A DNA stretch of 64,000 nucleotides, from the NCBI GenBank assembly GCA_019914945.1, contig CM034105.1, forward strand, positions 11,222,001 to 11,286,000, written 5' to 3'. Both the position numbers and the translations under genes were made by a program. A model generated the notes under the pieces. That model worked only from the letters and a program-made list of their open reading frames with translations, did not search any database and was not told where the DNA came from. This stretch comes from Typha latifolia (lineage: Eukaryota; Streptophyta; Magnoliopsida; Poales; Typhaceae). This document shows positions 38,201 through 49,388 of this stretch, piece after piece (the stretch's first letter is position 1; every line of letters starts with the position of its first letter).

Positions 38201-40390
38201 ATCACGGATACTTCATTTGCCCCTCCGTACCAGTATCCAATACATATCGGATATGGCTAGAGGAGTATCCAAATTAAAAAAAATGAACTTAATTTTTTTG
38301 ATACAGCAGGATACGGCTCTAATATGGCTCCAATACATTTCTTGATCATTCAATCCATTTTTTTATGTGTGCTAAATGATGATATAAAACATATATTTTA
38401 TATGTATATACATTATACGATTGTCTAATCCTTCATGATATTTTAAGGCTTTGCTTATTTTATAATGAATTAAACATATAACTTAAAACTTATTTAAAGA
38501 TCCAAATTAGTTGTCGACTAATAGTTGAATTAGGTTTCAATATTTCACTAACATTTTATGTTTCATATCAGTTTCTATTACAATATTATTCTAAAATTTT
38601 AGGCATGTAGATATTAAATATGTAGCTTTCTTTCTTTTTATTTTATCATTTACAGGATAATCATTTTTTACCATATGCTATATTGGTTGATAACAAATTG
38701 AAAATATATTAATTATTTATTTATTGGCGTATCCATGCCGTATCCGTATCCTACTTTTAAGAATTTATTGTATCCCCGTATCCGAATCCCCATATCCCGT
38801 ATCCGTATCTATGCTTCACAGGTAAACATTGGCATAGGAAGGAAAGAGCATGTGATGTAGATGTCAAGGGTTCTGGCCTTTTTTATTTTGGCAAAAAAGG
38901 ATTGATACAGATCCCTAAGGGCAGCTGGGCACTGATCTTCTTAAACTACATCTTTTCCCATCAAATACCGAAAATTATTCTTGAAAGAAGTAGTTGCCTT
39001 AAAATGGTTGTCTGACTCATATTTGTTTGTAGCCTCAGAATGCAGTCTGTCAGATTTTGATGAGAGTTAGATGATTGCAACAAAGAGGTTGATGCTTTGT
39101 TGTCCTAATCTTCCTTTGAAGATGTAAAATCGAGGCATTGAGTGCCTTTTCCTAGATTCTATTAGCAGTTTTGTCTTAGTTGTTCAGATGAAATGTAGGT
39201 TGGGAAGTTACATTTTTTTATGAGCTTATTTATTTAGTTGATTAAATAGAGTGCATGACTTTATTTTCTTAAGAGAGTGCATGGCTTTCTAAAGATGGAA
39301 GGAGAAAAATAATTTAATAATCCTTTTACCTAAAACAATTTAATAATCCTTTTATCCTTTTTATTTTGGCTTCATTGCTGACTGACTTTGGGTAGGATTT
39401 GACAACATACTTTGGTTAATAACCAACAATGGTCTCAAAAGGAAGAAGGTTCTGTTTTCTTATTTTGTTTGTCCTTTTCTATTTTTCCCTCTACTATATG
39501 GAGAGATTGATTGGTCCATTTAATTATCTGCACATTTTGTTTGATTTACTATTATCTGACTTTCTTAAGACTTAAGAGAACATTACTGCAAATATTCAAT
39601 ATCATTGTTCTGTTTAGATTCCTTTTTCTTAGCTGCTTCACAAAAATTGTAAGCTCTAAGACATTGTGTCACCATTGAACAAAGATTCCATGCCTTTCGC
39701 TTCTGACCTTTTCTGAGTTCAATCCTCTCAACTGATGATATATAATTCATGATGAAGCAGGTAGTAAGGAGGAAATCTTCTTCGACTCACGAGTATGGTT
39801 GGACTCTGACTGTGAGGATGATTTCTTCAGTGTCAATGGAGGTAAATAAGACCATTGTAGCTTGAAGTGTGCACTTTGTCATATTGCATGTCTGATTAAT
39901 TATTTGCTTCTTTCTTTTTTTCTTAAAAAAATCTTTTGTAGACTTCACCCCATCTCGAGGCAGTACTCCAAATTATCAGTCAAGCACAAGAGTGATGCCT
40001 ACATTAAGCGGGGCTATTATGGCTGGCAATGCCGACTCAAAATCTGAACCTTCCCCCACCTCTAGGAAGAAACTGGCCGACCTCCTTCTCGAAACTTTGC
40101 AAAGTGAGAAGTCACTCAATGAGCAAAACTTGGCTGAAGAGAAAGCTTGTATTAATGAAAAGGCTAATGCATATGAAGTCAGTAGTAACCATACTCTGAA
40201 ATCAGTAGATGCAACTCCCTACATCTCCATAGCCAGTTCTGTTTGCAGCAGTGAGGTGACTCCAGATAGAGACACCAAAAACAGGAAGGAGAAGACATGG
40301 AATACACTGCGATGTTGCTTGCCGAGTGTGGTTCAAACTTTTAGTTTCGATGAGAGGAGGCCGAAGAACCCTGGACCATGCACTGCCTAA
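35254..40390 (+). CDS. At3g27210-like uncharacterised plant protein, right copy (5' end cut by gap)
   Basis: Exons: the rest of exon 1 (35254-35425), exon 2 (39761-39841) and exon 3 (39942-40390, stop TAA). All junctions are GT-AG, and the reading frame is continuous. Exon 2 encodes SKEEIFFDSRVWLDSDCEDD and FFSVNG, and exon 3 begins DFTPSRGSTPNYQ; this signature is shared with At3g27210 homologues. A basic SRKKLADLLLETLQ segment and a C-terminal TWNTLRCCLPSVVQTF stretch follow. No enzyme domain, signal peptide or membrane segment is seen, and the function of the family is unknown to me. The start codon and first residues lie outside this contig and are represented at 29481. Intron 1 (4.3 kb) contains an apparent TE insertion. 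Exon 3 is intact here, unlike the left copy. Confidence 0.75.
37140..38820. mobile_element. TE-like insertion in intron 1, right copy
   Basis: A GC-rich block (about 37680-38055) with CGCCGTCGC repeats and an exon-like end (GCGATGGCGAAGGCGAC, then AAG|GTGAGT) is followed by AT-rich DNA and a GTATCC-repeat block (about 38727-38815). This differs sharply from the rest of the intron and looks like the 5' part of an inserted element. No transposase frame or terminal repeats were identified. Confidence 0.4.
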
Positions 40391-40526
40391 TAAACTGCAG
40401 CGATGGACTTCAAAATGGACTACTGACAAGTAGCTGCTACTTGAGCTATCTTTTATATGAGTGATGTCCATAAGTAGCCATCTTCTTAGCCTTCATAAAA
40501 CTATCTTGATACATCTTGGATGAGAA

Positions 40527-43275
40527 AATTTGTATAAAGAAAGAGATGCACATTCTGTGTCATATATTGTTGTTATTTTGTAACTCTCTTTTTTGTGTGA
40601 TGCTATTTTGTAACTTGGCTAAATGAAAAGGCAATATAATGTTGAAGATGGTCAGGGACCTGAAGCATCCATAAGCAGGCAGTTCAAACTTTTTTGCATC
40701 TTAACACCTTTATCTTCCAGTAATGCAATTACAGAGTAACTGCTTCTGAGATGTTTGAGAGATAAAGAATTGTTAGGAACTGCATAATTTTTTCTTTTCT
40801 GCGACTAAAAGATCTTGCTTTTCTTGAAAGGTTGAATATGTTACATGAAGACAATTTAGTTTAAAAGAAAATAAAGAATATATGTATGCTGAGAATGTTC
40901 ATTCTGAAAAAATAGGAGTTGGATAAGGTAAAAAGTAGGTGGTAGTATGCTATTGAATAGTTTCATATGGCCTCTCTACCTAAGAAAATCTAATTAATAA
41001 GTTAGATCTTGTGATCTTTAGACTCAGTGAAGGGTGAAAATCCTAGTGCAGTTATATTCATTCTTGTTCCTGCTTCAGATCTCTTCATTTTCTTGAGAGT
41101 AGTAATAGATAGTTTATGATATTTCTCCAATGGTAGAGAATTCTCAGGCATATTAGATTATGGACCAACAATGTATACTATAAGTGGACAGATGATAGAA
41201 GATAGGATGTGTGACCCACCATACTGTAATACTAGAAATATAGAATAAAATTTTACTAGCAATGTTTGAACTCATAAGAAAAATTAGGCTCTAGTACCAT
41301 GTTATATAACTATATTTACCTCAAAGGCTAATTTATTAAGTAATGAACCAATAATATATATAGCCACTGATAATTTCTAATGAATTTATCAATTTGGCAG
41401 CTAAGGAGAACTCCTATCTAGCTCTAAGGAGGACTTCAATTGTTTGCAAAACTAGATATCTGGGTGATACCTTATTCTCTTAGCACCCGCTCACTTATAT
41501 AATAAGAATAAGCCTATTTATTCCTGTGTTGTAATTAAACAATATCTTACATTATTCTAGTATAGTTTTTACCATTATCTTTCATCTTATTTCATACAAC
41601 TTTTAAAAAATAATTTAATAGTAATTCACAATTACTATTTTGTCCCTAAATTAGACAACATTTAATTACACATTATCTTAGCCACAATTGAGATTCTCTC
41701 TCTCCACTATCTCTTCTATTAAATATCTATCATCTTAGCTACAGTTTATATTTTCTCTCATCTATTTCTTCTTTTAAATAGTAGTCATCTCACCTTATAG
41801 TTGAGACTTTATTTTTTTCGAACTAGTAAATTTTATAAAAATAAAAATAAAAATATTAATCCCGCACACTTTTCTCACAATGCAAGCTTATAACCTTGCA
41901 ATATACCGCAGTGCGTGTTTATAACCTTGTATTACACCGTGGTGCAGGCTTATAATCATATATTAGCCCGCAACGCATATTTTTTTTTTTTAATGTATGA
42001 TTATTATATATTGAGTACAGGCTTATAACTTCGTATTACACTGCAATGCGAGCTTATAACTTTGCGTTACACCATAGTGCATGTTTATAATATTATATTA
42101 GCATATAATGTCTCTTTATCTAGTGCATGATTACTTTATATAAAAATTGCAAAGTTATTTTTTTGCGGTGCGGGCTTATAATCTTTTATTATCTTGCATT
42201 GCATGGATATATAGAGTATTTTAAGTTCACGAGTTTCAATAAAAAATAATATTATTTCAGAAAAATACTATTTAGTACTACTACTTTAACATATACTCAA
42301 GAGTATTTTTATTATTTGATATAAAATATCACCAATTTTTAATACAATACTTTAATATTAACTTTTTGTCGTATCAAATGAGATTATTACTCCTTATACT
42401 AGTATTGTCTAAATATTACAATAGCTTATACTAGTATTAGCCCTCTTTTATAGATATTAAAAATTAGAATACTTATGCTTATCCCACCTTTGTTCTACAA
42501 GTTAACGAGGGCTTAAAGTTGATATTTTACCTACTTAGAAGTTTGAAGGGATAGATTCATTGCTATCCCTGAATTGTGATAGTTATGCCTTTAATATGCA
42601 CTCATCTCTTCCATGTTATAGAAAAGAACTCACAAGGACATAATATTATTCTTGAAACTTATCTAAGATTGAGTCTGTAGCATTGACTGAAACAATATGG
42701 GATCCTCAAAATATTTATCCATGGCATTTAGTACCCAATCACAATTGATTGTAGCATTAAGGCTTTATTCTCATTCTCAATCACTTTCAAGAATTCATCA
42801 AAGAAAGAATATATACTATGCATAGGAAGTGACATGAATCCATACATGAATGATATTGACATCATCCATATCACCAAACCACTGCTCTTTACAAATTTAC
42901 CCAAAATAATTTACCTCCCAAATTTATTATCTAACATAACTATTTTTTGACGTGTCAAATAAAAATAAATATATTTTTATCCCAAAATATTGATCTTCGA
43001 CACTTAAAATTTACGTAGAATACTGCTAAATTCAGTGTTTCTTGGTTGGAATTATGAGGCGGCAACTGACGTGTTCAAAATAGACCAACGTTGAAATTAA
43101 TTTTAAGGGTGGGTTATTTCAGTAATTAATTTTATGATAGTCAAAAACTAAAAAAATTATATAAAAAAAAGAATTAATTACATCTAAACCCCTGTGCTAT
43201 TGCTCACAATTAGCCATTTAATAAATAAGGATAAAACAGTGACAAAAATATAATATGTAATTAACACCCAAAAAC
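40527..43275. other. Intergenic DNA, no gene seen
   Basis: The first few hundred bases may be 3' UTR of the At3g27210-like gene. The remainder is AT-rich and includes the tandem repeat listed separately. No coding family was recognised. Confidence 0.4.
41878..42190 (+). repeat. Degenerate tandem repeat, about 35-40-bp units
   Basis: The module GYRRTGCRDGCTTATAA(CY)TT is followed by a TATTACACCG-like block and recurs about seven times with substitutions. One unit is interrupted by a poly-T tract near 41980. There is no coding frame. Confidence 0.6.
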
Positions 43276-43348
43276 CGACTCTGCTGGGGATCGAACCCAG
43301 AATCTCTGGTTCCGTAGACCAGCGCCTTATCCATTGGGCCACAGAGTC
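43276..43348 (-). tRNA. tRNA-Arg (anticodon ACG)
   Basis: The minus strand folds into a full cloverleaf. The acceptor stem GACTCTG/CAGAGTC is perfect. The D-arm region reads TGGCCCAATGGATAAGGC. The anticodon stem CTGGT/ACCAG encloses the loop CTACGGA, with anticodon ACG. The T arm is CTGGGTTCGATCCCCAG. The discriminator base is G and no CCA is encoded. The GGTTCGATCCC B box is intact, and a TTTTT Pol III terminator follows within a few bases. There is no intron. Confidence 0.96.
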
Positions 43349-44614
43349 TTAGTTATATTAATAATAGTAATATTTATTAATCTTCTCTTCTTTTATCCAT
43401 CCACTATATAAAAAAAAGATATTAATTTTGATCAATTGATATAAAATATCTCTTAAACCCATTTCTTATTATAATTTAATGACTCTCATTTTTCATTGTT
43501 TGGAAGACAATATTTTGCGGGTGGGCTAGCTAACAGAATTTTGGAGCTAATCTACATCAAAATATCAAAATTGTGTTAGAAGTACATTAAGCCCTCGTTC
43601 ATTTGTAGAATAAGGGTGTAATAGGCATAAGTATTCTAATTTTTAACACTAGAAGAAGAGGGTATAAGCTACTGCAATATTTAATTCAATACTAGTATAA
43701 GGTATAATAATTATATTTAATGTGATATAAATTTATTATTAAAATATAAAATTGTTATTGGGAACCGGTGATATTTTAAACCAAACGATGAAAATACTTT
43801 TTGAGTATATGTTAAATAGTAAATAGTATGGCCTTTCAATCCAATGGCAAAAATACTCCTGTTCCTCGCATTTTCCTTTTCCCCGCATTGTTGGCGGAAA
43901 ATAATAATTCTAAATTTTTTGCCCCAATTGCCCGCATGATATATGTATCTATACACATTATATTTTACCTCGGCCCTCTCGGTAAAAAAAAAAAAAAATT
44001 ATTACAGCTACTCATTGAACTTTAGTTTTTCAAAGCTGCAGTTCCATTTCTCATGAGAGAAGTGCACTATAAAAAGTATAGTCCTTAATTATTTTTACTA
44101 CAAACTTGTAAAATATCTGAAAAAAAAATGAAAAACCTCATCTAAACGCACTTATCTGATGTTAGTGTGTAATCAATCAAATTTAGAATCTACTTAGTCT
44201 GGCTAGCTTAGTCATAATTGATTAAAGAATGGGATTATATATCTATAACACTTGGAAGCTCTCACTTGAAAGGTTGGTTAGTTACTAGTTGCACTAAAAC
44301 AAAAGCAAGTAAACAGTTATCTTTAGCGAAAATGAAATGTTTAATTAGCTCACACTTATATATACATTGGGTAGCTGCTGGCAAATATTCCAAGCACTAG
44401 AAGTTCCTGTGTTCAGAGAGCAAGAAAGAATCTCTTTTTGCTAGGTTGGTGAAGTGACGAGTAAGAAGAACATAGCATAAAGATTAATTAGCTCATAAAG
44501 GTTGTCTGGAATTTGCTTTTAATTAAGAGATGCTTGCATGAGATTCCAAAGTAATTAAGCATCAATTTGGGAATAATTCCAAACCCACAATCATAAGGTT
44601 AATTATATCATGTA
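43349..44614. other. AT-rich intergenic DNA
   Basis: No gene or clear element is visible. A poly-A tract lies at about 43985-43998. The duplicated upstream region of the CNL genes begins near the right end. Confidence 0.4.
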
Positions 44615-45593
44615 TGCTTTTTATTATTCCTTTGGTATCCATGTTGCCAATAAATAGACTTTCTCCCAAGCTGTTCTCATATCCAGATTGGCAATAAATA
44701 GTTTACGTTTCTGGGTACCTCGGAGCACTAAATAGCATTCATTTTTTATCCTCTCAATCCAACTGATATATAAAGCCTTCACTTCACTGGTTTGCTTCCA
44801 ACTTGATTGTTCTTTCAAAATTAAATTGCTTGCCTTGCTATAATTATTTCATTGCTATATACTCGACAATAATCCATGGATTTTATCAAAATTGCTGTAG
44901 ACTATATATATATATATATTAAGACTGGTACTTGTCTTTCCATTTTACTGTGCCTTTTTTTAAGATTCCCACATCAGCAATGTTATTAGCATCATCCAAT
45001 CTCTGACTTCATTGATAAATCACACAAATATAGATGTAATATATCCTTTTTAAAGTCGGCAACAATATGAAAGCCCTCCAAGATGCCACGAAAGTCATGA
45101 GTTTGATTCCCCCTTGTACATATATAATTTAGATTAATTGAATTTATCTTAGTGGCTTACATGATTTAACTAGACCTGTCTTATGGGCTTACATAAGAGA
45201 TAAACTTAACTCAATTAAAAGATAAATAGACTCGATTCATCGAGCCAAATGTCCTCATAATTCGATCCTATTAGACCCGGATCGTATCATTTCAATTGCT
45301 TGATAGTTCTTGCAAATTAATTAAATTATCTCACTTGTTTATTGGTTGATTAACTACTTGCGTTACTATACTTATTTCATTGTTATATACTTGACACTAA
45401 TCTTGGATTTTTCTCAAAATGGCTACAGATATAGTCTTCCCTCTAGTGATAAATTTGGCGCTTGCAAGCTTGTTCTACCATTGCAGTCTCTTTTCTCTAC
45501 ATATATATATTACGCTATCTCCCTTGATTGTCTCTACTGATAAACAAGCGTGTTACTTTCTCTCCACATAGCAAGTAATCACCCTTGAAATCC
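44615..45593 (+). promoter_or_regulatory. Duplicated upstream region of CNL copy 1
   Basis: 44640-44840 aligns with 55690-55890 (shared CCCAAGCTGTTCTCA, TAGCATTCATTTTTTATCCT, CTTCCAACTTGATTGTTCTT), and 45295-45593 aligns with 56810-57081 up to the start codon. A TATATATAT motif at 45501-45510 lies about 85 bp before the ATG, and the equivalent is at 57021-57030 in copy 2. The conservation shows that the 5' flank was duplicated with the gene. Promoter activity is inferred. Confidence 0.5.
44975..45095 (+). pseudogene. CNL N-terminal fragment
   Basis: Resembles the first about 120 bp of the CNL genes (CTGACTTCATTGATAAATCA, then AACAATATGAAAGCCCTCCA and AGATGCCACGA). It breaks off and is followed by an inverted relative of the repeat at 26075. 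It lacks an open frame. It marks an earlier duplication or insertion event just upstream of the complete copy. Confidence 0.6.
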
Positions 45594-48402
45594 ATGGATC
45601 AGATTATAGGTAGCATTACTAGCATTCTCCTATCTCCTTTGACTTCATTGATGAATCACATAACTTTGCATGCAACATATCCTTTTAAAGTTGGCAACAA
45701 TATGAAAGCCCTCCAAGATGCCTCCAGAGATTTGGAGGAGAGGATGAAGGATGTCAATATGCAAATAGAGACAGCTGAGAGAAAGGGTCTTACAAGAAAG
45801 TATCAAGTACAAAGGTGGCTGAAGAAGGTGAAGGGCATCGTCTCTGAATCGCAAGCAATTGGAGAAACATACAACCAAAGGAGTTGCAAATGTCTCCGGG
45901 GATACTCTTTCAATTGCTGTTCAAACTACTCTTTCAGCAAGAGGGCTGCCAAGAAGTTTCTAGATGTACAAAAGTTGTACGCGGAAGGGGCATTTGAATC
46001 AGTTGCTGAGAAACGACCTCCTCCTCTTATCCCAAACATGCCCCCCGAATACAATGCATCAGGTCAAGTAGATTCCAACCTGAAAGAAGCACTACACTAC
46101 CTTAAAGAAGATGATACTGTGACAAGGATTGGAATTTGGGGCATGGGTGGTGTAGGGAAGACCCACCTCCTCAAACAAATCCAATATTCTTTTTATCGTG
46201 ATAACTCTATCTTTGATGTCGTGATTCTTATCACAGCTTCTAAAGAGTGCTCAACAGCAAAGGTTCAAGATGAAATATTTAAGAAACTCGGCTTGGCCAA
46301 GTCCGATGATGTACAATTGAATGCCGAGACTATCTCTAATTTCTTGGCTCATAGAAGCTTTCTTCTGCTATTGGATGATTTGTGGGGACCCTTAGATCTT
46401 GAAGCTGTTGGTGTTCCAATCGCTCTCACTACAGTCGGCTCTTACAAGCGAAAGGTGGTATTGACAACAAGATCAGACGAAGTCTGCGGTGCCATGAGAG
46501 TGGAACGACAAATTAAAGTCGATAAACTGGACGAGATTGCCGCATGGAGCCTATTCCAGAAGAATGTCGGTGAGCAAACTCTAAATTCTGATCCTTATAT
46601 AGCAACTATTGCAAAAGAAGTCATCAAAGAGTTGGATGGGTTGCCGCTGGCCTTGATCACCGTCGGGAGTTCCATGCATGCCAAGAAGCATTATAGAGCA
46701 TGGGAAAGGGCCCTCGAGCAACTTAAGGAGTCACAACTTTATGAGATCGAAAACCGACCAAATGCAAAAGAAAGCACAACTTTCCAGACGTTGAAGTTTA
46801 GCTATGAAAGCTTGGAATCTGATACCTTGAGGCAGTGTTTCTTGAGTTGTTCTATGTGGCCTGAGGATTATGCAATCCCGAAAGAGGAACTCATCCTATG
46901 TTGGATAGGGTTAGGCCTAGTAAAGGTGGACAAAACATTACGAAGTTCTTATAATTATGGATACGATCTCATGGATAAGCTACAAGCTGCATGCTTATTG
47001 GAGGATTCAACTAGCTATGAATCATGGGGCTATGTGATTGAGAGTGTGAAAATGCATGATGTGCTTCGTGACATGGCATTATGGATAGCACGTGATTACG
47101 GAGAAAACAACAACAAATGGATCATCAATGTAGATGTTGGGCAAGTAGAGAATATCGGCAATGAGGTAGAGCGAATATCAGTAATGAACATTTCCTGCAA
47201 AAGATTATCTTTTCCTCCTCTTACTAAACTTACAACCCTAATTCTACGGGCTTATGATCTGCAAGAAAGTACAGTACTTGTGAATATCCAGGCTTTGCAA
47301 GCACTCACATTTCTTGACCTTCAAGATAACTACTTGAAAGAGTTCCCTATGGAGATATGTAAGCTGGTTAAACTTCAGTACCTTAACTTAAGTGGCAACC
47401 TTATTAAGTCACTGCCCGAGGAGCTGAAGTCCCTTACCAATCTCAAATTCTTGCATCTCAGACACAATCTCATTCAAACAATATCAAAGGGTGCTTTCTC
47501 CACACTCAATGCTCTAAAGGTGCTGGATTTATTTAGTTTCGACACAATATACTCCCTACCATCATTATTGGAGGAATTGAAGAGTTTGCATAACCCGAGA
47601 GCTCTTGGAATCACTGTGGGAAGTGACTCTCAGTTCCAATTGCTTGAGAAGTCAACCAATATACCTATTCAATCTCTTAAAATATGCCATCGAAGGAACT
47701 GCACTCTTCTTGACGGCTAATTTTCTTGGGAACTTGAATCACTTTGAGATTTCGACAAGTGGAACGGAAGAAATACTAATTCATACAAGTGGCCAAAATG
47801 CCAACTCACATCTCGATCTTGAGATACTTCGCTTCACTATGATGGAGGATCTGAAAATGATCGTGTGGAAGGGAGTTTCTCCAAAGGATATATTTCCAAA
47901 ACTTCGGAGCTTGGAGTTTTTATCGTGCAACAAAATAGAGAACGTCTCATGGATAGTGCATCTCCCATGCCTTCAAGAACTGTTCATCGATAAATGCTTC
48001 AATATGACGAATGTTATTTGTAGCCGGGAGAATAACCATGGTGAGAATTCTGTGCCAGAAATACAAGAAGATGGAGGAGATGCATTGATTCCCACATTCC
48101 CTTGCCTCCAGTGTATGGTGTTGAATGCTCTTCCAAAATTGCACGCCATATGTGATCTGGGAGTCATCTTCCCATCCTTGCGATATCTTCATGTTGAAGG
48201 ATGTGAAAAATTGAAGAAACTACCTTTCCAGCCACATACCATACCGAGTAAATTAGAGAAGATAGAATATTGGCCTAGGTCATTGTGGGAAGGTCTAGAA
48301 TGGGAGGAAGATAGCCTCAGATCTTCTCTCGAAAAGGTTTGCAAATTTTTTGATGACATTGGTTTCTTTGACATCGAACCAGCTATTCCTACTATGTTGT
48401 AG
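45594..48402 (+). CDS. CC-NBS-LRR disease resistance protein (CNL), copy 1, frameshifted in the LRR
   Basis: An intracellular immune receptor of the RPS2/RPS5-like CNL type, which detects pathogen effectors through its LRR and signals through the coiled coil. The ATG at 45594 starts MDQIIGSITSILLSPL. A coiled-coil region covers about residues 30-80. Motifs: P-loop GIWGMGGVGKTHLL (about 180-193), kinase-2 LLLLDDLW (about 257-264), RNBS-B VVLTTRSDEVC (about 287), GLPLAL (about 349), RNBS-D-like CFLSCSMWPEDYAI and MHD in VKMHDVLRDMALW (about 487). LRRs follow (FLDLQDNYLKEFP, YLNLSGNLIKSLP). The first frame ends at 47720. Against copy 2, two 1-nt deletions near 47691 and 47700 shift the frame, and the remaining LRR stays open in the next frame to the TAG at 48400-48402. 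The gene has no introns. It may be a recent pseudogene, a shortened allele, or a sequence error. Confidence 0.85.
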
Positions 48403-49348
48403 TTGCTTTCCTTAATTTTAAAATCACTGTTATGTTGTGAACTATTTGGTAATGACTATGAAGTGCACATTGTTCATGACCACATTATTTTCTCACATAA
48501 TCTAAAATGCGTATCTTCTTGCATTGTTTTGTCAGTTTAATTTTCTATCTCTTTTTGTTTCTTTTCTTCTTTTCATAATTTGTAGAATTAGATGTCAATT
48601 TTAAGTAACAACCGGTAGTAATTTTTCTTTCAAAAATGATATTTACGAATCTTCTAGATAACTGGCTTCATATATCTAACTAACAAAACAATGTATAATA
48701 AAAAAATGATTGATCGTATGAAAAAACTTTTTAAAAAAATATAAAGATTTATGCTTTGTCCAATAAGTTTCTTTTGTTGTTACTATTTTTCGAGTTTACC
48801 CTTCGGATGTGATCGGATTGGTCCAAGATTTAAAGCATTCACGTTTCATGAGTTTGGATGAAAAAAAAAACCAAGGATAATTAATGCTTAGCCTTCTAAC
48901 TATTACCGTTTTCTATAAACACCCTATAAACTTTTTTATTATTCATATAGAATAATTGAACTAAGATAAACAATCATATAAACCCCTTGACTAAAAATAA
49001 AAAATATAACTACATAGAATATCTGAGCTTAAAATTTTCTTAGGTAAGAGGTTTATCTGGTTAAAAAATAAAATCAGATATAATTAATCCAAAACAAATA
49101 TCAATTTATTGAGATGAAAATAAATTTATTATTCTATTATATTAATTTTGTCTTTAGATGACGCAAGTATTAATAAGTAAAATAAATAAGATAATTATAA
49201 ATATTTATGTAATACAACTACGAATTACATTCTGCCAAATACATTCGGCAAATTATAAACCCAAGATAGTTGTGATTTAGTCTAACTTTATACATAAAAT
49301 AACTACAATAACTGTGTGAATTGGTCAGCTTAGAATACTTTTATCTGT
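48403..49348. repeat. 3' flank of CNL copy 1, duplicated downstream of copy 2
   Basis: 48403-48624 is virtually identical to 59882-60103. 48785-49348 aligns with 62350-63320 apart from the hAT-type insertion in the latter. Shared blocks include GATCGGATTGGTCCA, CTTAGCCTTCTAACTATTAC and AATACAACTACGAATTACAT. There is no coding frame. Confidence 0.75.
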
Positions 49349-49388
49349 GAAGCCTCTGTGGTCTTACATGGATTGCAGATAAGCTATT
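49349..49388 (+). pseudogene. LINE RNase H fragment, 5' piece
   Basis: Encodes EASVVLHGLQIS, the second-acidic-residue helix of an RNase H domain. It is cut at 49388 by the LTR insertion and resumes at 52904. The uninterrupted paralogue is at 63321-63590. Confidence 0.55.

Noticed and set aside
47947..48374. Minus-strand open frames within the CNL LRR region
   Set aside because: They are shadows of the LRR coding strand and occur in both paralogues for that reason.
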